This document shows, one piece after another, positions 1 to 5,030 of a stretch of DNA of 5,030 nt (position 1 is the stretch's first letter; the number at the start of each line of letters is the position of its first letter). The position numbers were made by a program, and so were the translations under genes. The notes beneath the pieces were generated by a model. That model did no database searches, had not been told where the DNA came from, and saw nothing but the letters and a program-made list of their open reading frames with translations. The stretch covers positions 1-5,030 of the forward strand of contig CAMWMW010000175.1 of NCBI GenBank assembly GCA_947175455.1, written 5' to 3'. This DNA is from an uncultured Porphyromonadaceae bacterium (GTDB taxonomy: Bacteria; Bacteroidota; Bacteroidia; Bacteroidales; Muribaculaceae).

Positions 1-750
1 GACCCCGCAGTGACCGTGGTTTCAGGTCAGACTACAGCTGCTGCCATCAAACTCAAACGTGAGGTTTCTCTTATGCGTCTCCGCATGAACATCGCCGGTG
101 AAGAGGGCAAGACCAACAACGCCGATGTCAACATGAACCCCGACGGAAAAGTAGACTTCCTCAAAGACGCTTCAGTGATGATAGCCACAGTGCCTGACTA
201 CGTGATTCCCATGGCTCAGGACCGCATGGTGAACGGTGAGAAGGTATATGCCGGAACTTCAGGAACATCTTCCGCATCTTCTGTAATCGTAACCGATGCC
301 GTAGAAGGCACACGCCAGTTCTACACAGTCAATCCCACTTCAGGTTACAAAGCAGGCGGCAAGATCATCGGTATCGAAGGCGACGAATACAAGGCAAACG
401 CATGGCGTGACATCATCGTGCTTCCCAACAACAACCGCCAGCAGCTTTCCGGAACATCCGCAAACGAGCCTCTCAAGCAGAACCGTTATCTTCTCATCAT
501 CTCTGCAAAGGGTCTTCCCGGACACGTATGCAAGGAGGGAACTCTCACAGAAGAGAAGACAGTATACTGGGTGGGTTACATCAACCAGGGCTTCATCGCC
601 AACACTATCCGCGAGGTCAACGTAATCTTCCGCGACGGTGGTTCAATGGAGCTCCCCGAGCGTCCCGACAACGTGGGTAACCTCACTGTGACAGTAGGTC
701 AGCCCCAGGATTGGGATTCAGCCATCACAGCATCCAAAATCGAACTTTAA
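1..750 (+). CDS. Fimbrillin (FimA/Mfa1-like major pilus subunit), 5'-truncated
   Basis: This is the C-terminal 249 residues of a protein whose start lies left of the window. The frame is open from base 1 (Asp-Pro-Ala-Val) and stops at TAA 748-750; the GTG at 10 is only an internal codon. The visible part is rich in beta-strand-like stretches. Near its start a basic segment (KLKREVSLMRLRMN) resembles the Arg-containing strand common in Bacteroidales fimbrillins, and it ends in a Val-rich strand with a late Trp (TVTVGQPQDWD) and a short terminal strand (KIEL). No enzyme motif is seen. I infer that it is the shaft subunit of a type V pilus, polymerised on the cell surface, because a FimB/Mfa2 anchor gene follows. 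All 11 visible arginines are CGT or CGC, which suggests very high expression. The signal peptide, lipobox and protease-maturation site would be in the missing part. It could instead be a minor fimbrillin; the exact family is not certain. Confidence 0.72.
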   Translation, partial: DPAVTVVSGQTTAAAIKLKREVSLMRLRMNIAGEEGKTNNADVNMNPDGKVDFLKDASVMIATVPDYVIPMAQDRMVNGEKVYAGTSGTSSASSVIVTDAVEGTRQFYTVNPTSGYKAGGKIIGIEGDEYKANAWRDIIVLPNNNRQQLSGTSANEPLKQNRYLLIISAKGLPGHVCKEGTLTEEKTVYWVGYINQGFIANTIREVNVIFRDGGSMELPERPDNVGNLTVTVGQPQDWDSAITASKIEL

Positions 751-759
751 TCCCTGACA

Positions 760-794
760 TATCCGGAGGAACGAATTCTCCGTTCCTCCGGATA
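760..794 (+). promoter_or_regulatory. Strong 14-bp hairpin after the fimbrillin gene (possible attenuator or mRNA stabiliser)
   Basis: Bases 760-773 and 781-794 are perfect reverse complements (TATCCGGAGGAACG and its complement), leaving a 7-base loop. The stem starts 10 bases after the fimbrillin stop codon. No T-run follows (CACTTCTAAATC), so it is not a classical intrinsic terminator. A partial terminator, or a 3' barrier protecting the fimbrillin message from exonucleases, fits better and would favour the shaft gene over the downstream genes. The stem is seen directly; the function is inferred. Confidence 0.6.
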
Positions 795-806
795 CACTTC
801 TAAATC

Positions 807-837
807 TTCCGCATAACCAGACATACAATATGCGGAA
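807..837 (+). repeat. Second inverted repeat in the spacer, upstream of the FimB/Mfa2-like gene
   Basis: TTCCGCATA (807-815) and TATGCGGAA (829-837) are perfect 9-bp inverted copies around a 13-base loop. The right arm runs into an A-tract (838-840) and an A-rich leader without a Shine-Dalgarno sequence before the start at 866. It could be an RNA hairpin in the leader of the second gene or a protein-binding palindrome. No Bacteroidetes promoter of the TAnnTTTG type is visible in the spacer, which argues against a separate start of transcription here. Confidence 0.4.
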
Positions 838-865
838 AAATACCAACAATTAACAACAACGACAA

Positions 866-1795
866 ATGAGTTTGCGCAGATTCGCGATTCACACCGCATA
901 TTGTCTGACAATGCTCCTTGCACTCGGCTCATGCACTTTCGACTATTTCGAAGACGACATGAACTACAAGGTCTTTGTGCCCGAGTTCAAAGAGCGAACC
1001 ATCAGAAACTGCCGCGTGCTGGTATGGGATAAAAAGACCGGAAGGCTTGTCGGCGACAGATATGCAAGAGTCGGAGCAACCAACGACAATGTGCTTGATG
1101 CCGGAATTTTCGCATTCCGCATTCCGCCGGCCAACTATAAGACCTGCGTGCTGACCGACACAGATTCAGTCGGTTTCAACGACATAGCCGATCTGACCAC
1201 AGCCTCCTTCAGTCTCGACAACGACGGAGACAGAAGATACAGAGAACCGGCATATATGAAATTCGACTATATAGACCGGGAACTTGTGGCACAAGGAATG
1301 ATAGTCACAGACACGGCGCGTCTTGAGCTGTATCCTGCAATCATAAAAGTGAGATACAGAGGAACGGATGTGTCCGCCGAGGCTGTGAAGAAAGCGGCGA
1401 TGACCCTTTCCAACACCGCCACGCGGCAACAGATAAGTCTCGACACGATAACTTCCGGACCGGACGATTCATACACGCTCTACAACTACAATGAAGTGGA
1501 GCCATGGCCTCAGGCTGCGGAAGGAGCCAAATTCGAGTTTTCAGGACTTCTCTTCCCCACCAAGGAAAACGAACTGATGCACCTGGCGCTCAATATGTGC
1601 GATGACGAAGGACACAGCATCCGCAGTTACCGCTTCGCGCTTACCGACCGTGAATCGAAACCAATAACCATCCTGCACGGCAGGGTATTCATAATAGACA
1701 TTTACAACGAAGGATTCATGATCACCATCGAAGGGTGGGACGAATCAATCCTCGGAGGCTCCGTGGAAATAGACGGAGGCAAAAACAGACATTAA
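866..1795 (+). CDS. FimB/Mfa2-family fimbrial anchor lipoprotein
   Basis: This 309-residue protein has a lipoprotein signal peptide: basic start, hydrophobic core, and lipobox L20-G21-S22-C23, followed by acidic residues (CTFDYFEDD) of the kind that favour surface display in Bacteroidetes. The family features are a first-domain strand leading into a turn (N48-CRVLVWDKKTGRL-V62), a second-domain strand with LLFP (228-231), a paired strand (MHLALNMCDDEG), and a closing strand with Trp (ITIEGWDES, W291). Length is normal for FimB/Mfa2 proteins, which in Porphyromonas gingivalis anchor the pilus rod to the outer membrane and limit its length. The ATG at 866 is chosen because it gives a complete signal peptide; the leader is A-rich. 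It lies 115 bases after the fimbrillin gene, across two hairpins. Arginine codons are mostly AGA/AGG (12 of 22), unlike the fimbrillin, which suggests much lower expression. The family assignment is by recalled pattern, not by alignment. Confidence 0.82.
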   Translation: MSLRRFAIHTAYCLTMLLALGSCTFDYFEDDMNYKVFVPEFKERTIRNCRVLVWDKKTGRLVGDRYARVGATNDNVLDAGIFAFRIPPANYKTCVLTDTDSVGFNDIADLTTASFSLDNDGDRRYREPAYMKFDYIDRELVAQGMIVTDTARLELYPAIIKVRYRGTDVSAEAVKKAAMTLSNTATRQQISLDTITSGPDDSYTLYNYNEVEPWPQAAEGAKFEFSGLLFPTKENELMHLALNMCDDEGHSIRSYRFALTDRESKPITILHGRVFIIDIYNEGFMITIEGWDESILGGSVEIDGGKNRH

Positions 1796-1855
1796 TACTC
1801 TCTCCACGACACAAGACACGGCTGTCATGCCGTAAGTCGCACCACAAACCTGAAA

Positions 1856-2494
1856 ATGATGAATACGATATTCCGAAATATACTCATCTCCGCTGCAGTC
1901 GCCACTACTGCGGTTGCCGCCGACGCGCAGATGATCAAGGTAAACGGGCCGGCAACTCTCGCCGGAACTCCCAACATCGGCTATGAACACGGGCTTTCGC
2001 CTCATCTGTCGGTAAGCGCCGATGTAATGTGGCTGCCGTATCTGAGCAAGAAACATGAAGAGGTGTTCCGCTCTTTCCAGATGGCGGGTGAATGCCGTTA
2101 CTATTTCAAGGCTTCGGAACATATCTACGACAATATGGCAACAGGATGGTATGCCGGTGTATACGCGATGTTCGGCAATTTCAACATCGGTCTCTACCGC
2201 CATCACGACATGGACCGCAGTTTCCGCCGTCAGGGGTGGGGGTGTTCGGCAGGTCTCAGCGGAGGCTGGAAATATGAATTCAACCGTCACTGGCAGATGG
2301 ATATCAACCTCGGAATAGGTTATGCGCATATCCAATATAACAAATACAAGCTCGGAGGAATGTATCGCCATTATCCTCTGAAGCGCAAACAGACCCGCGG
2401 ATGGGTAGGACCTACAAGATTCAGCATCAGCTTCGGATATATCATCGACTGCGGATGCAGAAAAAACAACGCGAACTGGACACCTCAATCTTGA
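1856..2494 (+). CDS. DUF3575-type outer-membrane protein of a fimbrial locus
   Basis: This is a 212-residue protein with a cleavable Sec signal peptide: hydrophobic core about residues 8-22, likely cut after A22-D23-A24. The mature part looks like a small outer-membrane beta-barrel, with alternating polar and aromatic strands separated by short turns. DUF3575-like landmarks are YEHG (43-46), a following strand with MWLPY, ECRYYF (79-84), GWYAGVY (97-103), the Gly/aromatic strand pair around GWGCSAGLSGGW (127-138), and DINLGIGY (149-156). The last strand (RFSISFGYII) is followed by a polar tail with a CGC motif, so it does not end in the terminal aromatic usual for barrels. ATG codons at 1856 and 1859 are adjacent and either could start translation. 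The family is frequent in Bacteroidales fimbrial operons, but I know of no established function; a role in assembly or export at the outer membrane is inferred from location. It lies 60 bases after the anchor gene and 10 before the next gene. Confidence 0.75.
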   Translation: MMNTIFRNILISAAVATTAVAADAQMIKVNGPATLAGTPNIGYEHGLSPHLSVSADVMWLPYLSKKHEEVFRSFQMAGECRYYFKASEHIYDNMATGWYAGVYAMFGNFNIGLYRHHDMDRSFRRQGWGCSAGLSGGWKYEFNRHWQMDINLGIGYAHIQYNKYKLGGMYRHYPLKRKQTRGWVGPTRFSISFGYIIDCGCRKNNANWTPQS

Positions 2495-2504
2495 CGCAAC
2501 AATA

Positions 2505-4973
2505 ATGAAGACCGGAAAATACAGCATAATAGCATTGGCGGCATCCCTGATCTTAGGGGGATGCTCAGCTGATCAGATAGATTCCCCGTCTAACGGAGAG
2601 GCGAAACGCCTTATCCTCAAATTCGGAAGAGGGGGATCGGACGCGCTTACACAAAACACGATGCTTTATCAGTTTCACGATGTGGTGAAAGGAAACGGCG
2701 CATATGTGAAAAAACCGGAACTCACCATGACCGGAGACCATTCACTCACTTTCACTCTCGGAGAGGGAAGATGGAACTTCGCCCTGGTATCCGGCATGAC
2801 CGGTGATGTCACAAGCCACATAACCGAACCCGTTTACGGCAAGAAAGCGGAGGAATGCGTGATGTTCCGCAATGATTTCAAGGACGAGAACGGAGGTCTC
2901 GCCCAGATGCCCGAGATTTACACAGCTTTCATCAAGGGAGTGGAACTATCCGGAAAATGGGTTACGGATGATCTCACCAATGTAGACCATTTCGAACCCG
3001 ACAAAGACTACAATTATCCGGCACAATACACGAGAAACCTGGCAAAAGTGAAGGTGATATTCGAAAAATCCGAATATCTTGATGTCACGGCACTTCAGAA
3101 CATAGAGATTTCAAACGTCCCCTCCACTCTCAGCTGGGACGGAACCCTTTATCCCTCCAAATATAATCCGGAAATAAGCGAGACACCTCTTAAAGGGAAA
3201 ATTCCGCTCATGCCCGTGGAAGGGGAGGACGGCAGAATGATAGGTGCGGACGAACTCTCTTTCCTTATTCCGGCACACCGGGGAACCGACTACGCGTCTC
3301 CCTCCACCGCCGTGGACACCACCACATCGCTGCTGCACCTTAATGTAGACCTCATATGCGATGACGGTTCCCATGTGGTGAAACGCGATATCGAGCTTCC
3401 TCGCGCACCACGCATGAACGGAGTGTACGAGGTCAGGGTATCCTACAACAAGCGTCAGCTTAACGTCTCTACAGAGATCATACCCTGGATTGATGAAAAC
3501 ATGAATGCCGACATAGCCAACCGCTCCATAGTCACAGACAAGGGTGAGGTCGGAATGGCTTGGAAAGACACTATCCGCGTGCAGTGCAAAGACACATATA
3601 CCGTAACAAAAGCAGCCGACGCCACATGGCTGACAGTAAAAGACCTCGGCGGCAATGCATATGAACTCACGGCAAATGTAGACACTTATGTCGACAACCA
3701 GCCCCGCAGCTCATATGTCTCAATCACTACCGGAAATCTTGAGAAGCGCATTCCGGTGACGCAGCGTCCCGACAAGGGCACAATCAACGTGCATCTACAG
3801 GACCAGCCTACGGTAAAGGACATGTGGCTCAGTCCTCCCCACAACCAGAAGGAAGTGACAGTGACCTGCACGGGCGGTAACTGGAAAATGCTCGACAATT
3901 TCAAGACACAGTCAGTATCGGGCAACGCAGGCGTCACCAACAATGTAAAGGTGACAAGAAAGCCCGACACAGAGATATATGCCGAAGACTTCAACGAGGC
4001 GTTCGGCAGAGGACCTGTGGTGTTCAAAAACATCCAGACCCTCGACACCGACACAATCTTCGTCGACAATCTGTTCATCGGCGCCCGCGACGAGGTGATA
4101 GAGATCGCGCAGCCGACCACGCGCAACGACACCATCACCACAACAACCGATGTCGCCGTCTACGGAGGTCTGGCAGATGTGGTGATCAAGAGTCTCCCCA
4201 CTTTCATCGGCTCCTCGGGAACCTATTACGACAAAAACACAGGTGTGTTCACGTTCCGCTCCATAAAGCATCCCACCGGCGACGACCAGTGGGGCGACAT
4301 CGTGCTGGGACACAAGTCCGACCCCGACTATACCGTCACTCTCCCCATCGACCAGGCGATCCTTGTGGTCATCCCCGAGTTCGACTTCTTTGTGGTGAAA
4401 TTCACATGGGGAGCAAAAGATGTCGACATCAAATGCGGATTCAAAGACAACCCCACATCAGTGGTCTACAGAAACAAGACTTTCAACACATCCGCGGTAA
4501 GCGAGCTTAACAACAAGTTCGTGGGATGGAGTCAGGGAAGTAACACATCTTTCGCCGGCAAAAGAGTGCTCACCTGGGGCGGAGACGCCACCGGAGGTCA
4601 GGGCGAGACCGTCTACTTCAATGCCCGCGAGATCAACGCATATCCCTACCCGGGGCAGAAAGGGGTGGATGTGAACGCAAAGAACCTGATTCCCAGAACG
4701 CTCGACCTCGGACTTGCCGCAGGATGGTATACCAGTGGCGCATCGGGAAACATCACCTGCACCATCTACTGCTATCTTGGCGGAAGCATGAGCCAGTCGG
4801 GAACCAACTTCAACAACAACGGAGGCACCACTGTGTTCACCGCCTCCAAGACCTACAACCTCCGCGCAGGACAGACCAAACCCAAGGGATCATATCTGCG
4901 TTTCTGCACCATCACCTACGACCGAAAGAAACACTCGGCAAATATCAAATGGGACGGATCAACCATTATATAA
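2505..4973 (+). CDS. Large modular fimbrial lipoprotein, probable tip or accessory fimbrillin with BACON-like domains
   Basis: This 822-residue protein has a lipoprotein signal peptide with lipobox L17-G18-G19-C20. Residues about 30-335 look like a fimbrillin-type module: a first strand RLILKF (35-40), a basic strand RNLAKVKV (177-184), and a closing strand ending IIPW (W328). Residues about 345-421 resemble a BACON domain: W375-L-T-V, then R401-S-S-Y-V-S-I and a terminal I-P-V-T-Q420. Two more segments, ending at Q536 (IEIAQP) and Q617 (VTLPIDQ), follow the same plan more weakly. The last 200 residues (623-822) form a separate Trp/Gly/Asn-rich domain with DVD (639-641), WGGD (691-694), GWY (740-742), and four cysteines (644, 752, 756, 801). 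I do not recognise it. The start lies 10 bases after the upstream stop, so the two genes are almost certainly cotranscribed. Position and architecture suggest a pilus tip subunit or adhesin, with the C-terminal domain as a candidate for ligand binding. A lipobox alone does not make it an anchor, since fimbrillin precursors of this type are also lipidated. No catalytic motif is evident. Confidence 0.7.
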   Translation: MKTGKYSIIALAASLILGGCSADQIDSPSNGEAKRLILKFGRGGSDALTQNTMLYQFHDVVKGNGAYVKKPELTMTGDHSLTFTLGEGRWNFALVSGMTGDVTSHITEPVYGKKAEECVMFRNDFKDENGGLAQMPEIYTAFIKGVELSGKWVTDDLTNVDHFEPDKDYNYPAQYTRNLAKVKVIFEKSEYLDVTALQNIEISNVPSTLSWDGTLYPSKYNPEISETPLKGKIPLMPVEGEDGRMIGADELSFLIPAHRGTDYASPSTAVDTTTSLLHLNVDLICDDGSHVVKRDIELPRAPRMNGVYEVRVSYNKRQLNVSTEIIPWIDENMNADIANRSIVTDKGEVGMAWKDTIRVQCKDTYTVTKAADATWLTVKDLGGNAYELTANVDTYVDNQPRSSYVSITTGNLEKRIPVTQRPDKGTINVHLQDQPTVKDMWLSPPHNQKEVTVTCTGGNWKMLDNFKTQSVSGNAGVTNNVKVTRKPDTEIYAEDFNEAFGRGPVVFKNIQTLDTDTIFVDNLFIGARDEVIEIAQPTTRNDTITTTTDVAVYGGLADVVIKSLPTFIGSSGTYYDKNTGVFTFRSIKHPTGDDQWGDIVLGHKSDPDYTVTLPIDQAILVVIPEFDFFVVKFTWGAKDVDIKCGFKDNPTSVVYRNKTFNTSAVSELNNKFVGWSQGSNTSFAGKRVLTWGGDATGGQGETVYFNAREINAYPYPGQKGVDVNAKNLIPRTLDLGLAAGWYTSGASGNITCTIYCYLGGSMSQSGTNFNNNGGTTVFTASKTYNLRAGQTKPKGSYLRFCTITYDRKKHSANIKWDGSTII
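3537..3770 (+). other. BACON-like domain inside the large fimbrial lipoprotein
   Basis: Residues about 345-422 of the last gene show the BACON order: an early strand (IRVQCKDTYTVTKA), a Trp-containing segment (ATWLTVKD, W375), a strand before a polar turn (YELTANVDTYVDNQ), the Arg-led strand (RSSYVSITTG, R401), and the closing strand ending in Gln (KRIPVTQ, Q420). BACON domains are all-beta modules common in Bacteroidetes surface proteins. They were first proposed to bind carbohydrate, but several act as spacers. Here a spacer between the fimbrillin-like base and the C-terminal domain is the safer reading. Confidence 0.6.
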
Positions 4974-5000
4974 TATCACTAGTGTCCCATAAAAATGGGA
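4965..5000. repeat. Cluster of three palindromes at and after the end of the last gene
   Basis: Three palindromes follow each other. ATTATATAAT (4965-4974) overlaps the stop codon, CACTAGTG (4977-4984) follows, and TCCCAT and ATGGGA (4985-4990 and 4995-5000) form a 6-bp stem with an AAAA loop. The last could be a weak transcription terminator, but no T-run follows directly. It could also be the end of a mobile element. The rest of the window (5001-5030) is AT-rich and holds no gene; TAAATTTG at 5018-5025 matches the Bacteroidetes TAnnTTTG -7 box, but no TTTG -33 box is seen at the usual spacing. Confidence 0.35.
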
Positions 5001-5030
5001 GCTGGTTAAAAATTAAATAAATTTGGTCCA

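Noticed and set aside
866..934. Possible twin-arginine export signal (SLRRF) in the anchor lipoprotein
   Set aside because: The full Tat motif is absent, and a standard lipobox (LGSC) after a normal hydrophobic core explains export through Sec and lipidation.
1818..1833. Short inverted repeat ACGGC/GCCGT in the gap before the DUF3575-type gene
   Set aside because: Only 5 bp of pairing with a 6-base loop and no T-run; such a repeat is common by chance and does not support a terminator.
1745..2527. A 260-codon open frame on the minus strand, opposite the DUF3575-type gene
   Set aside because: It overlaps a plus-strand gene with a convincing signal peptide and family motifs. Its translation is rich in Cys, Arg and Ser with no recognisable domain, as expected for an antisense shadow in GC-balanced coding DNA.
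3686..4313. Two overlapping minus-strand open frames (151 and 133 codons) inside the large lipoprotein gene
   Set aside because: They lie in different frames opposite continuous, well-patterned beta-strand coding sequence. Neither has a recognisable domain, and nothing suggests a promoter or translation start.
4724..5020. 98-codon open frame overlapping the end of the large lipoprotein gene and running into the tail
   Set aside because: Most of it is out of frame within a well-supported gene, with a His/Gln-rich shadow translation, and there is no independent start signal.
1..5030. CRISPR array, tRNA, rRNA or tandem-repeat array
   Set aside because: No regularly spaced direct repeats, tRNA-like cloverleaf or rRNA motif was seen; almost all of the window is protein-coding.

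Overview
The window looks like chromosomal DNA of a gut-type member of the order Bacteroidales, possibly the Muribaculaceae or a relative. The clues are moderate GC, no Shine-Dalgarno-like sequences before the starts (the leaders are A-rich), lipoprotein signal peptides followed by acidic residues, and four consecutive plus-strand genes with the layout of a type V (FimA/Mfa1-like) fimbrial operon. The genus cannot be fixed from the sequence.

Layout. 1-750: the 3' part of a fimbrillin gene, probably the major pilus subunit, open at the left edge. 751-865: a spacer with two clear inverted repeats, the first a 14-bp perfect stem. 866-1795: a FimB/Mfa2-family lipoprotein, the expected pilus anchor and length regulator. 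1856-2494: a DUF3575-type outer-membrane beta-strand protein with a cleavable signal peptide. 2505-4973: an 822-residue modular lipoprotein, probably a tip or accessory fimbrillin. It has a fimbrillin-like N-terminal half, one convincing BACON-like beta-sandwich module, two weaker repeats of that plan, and a C-terminal domain of about 200 residues that I cannot assign. 4974-5030: an AT-rich tail with short palindromes and no gene.

Working model. All four genes read the same way, with gaps of 115, 60 and 10 bases. The first is the likely shaft subunit, the second would anchor the shaft to the outer membrane, the third is an outer-membrane protein of unknown role that often accompanies such loci, and the fourth would sit at the tip and carry the ligand-binding function. 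Codon usage supports a division between a very highly expressed shaft gene and weakly expressed accessory genes: the first gene uses only CGT/CGC for arginine, whereas the second uses mostly AGA/AGG. The strong hairpin between them is a plausible point where transcript levels are stepped down.

The system itself is a known type. The least explained parts are the C-terminal domain of the last protein, the double-hairpin spacer, and the palindrome cluster at the right edge.
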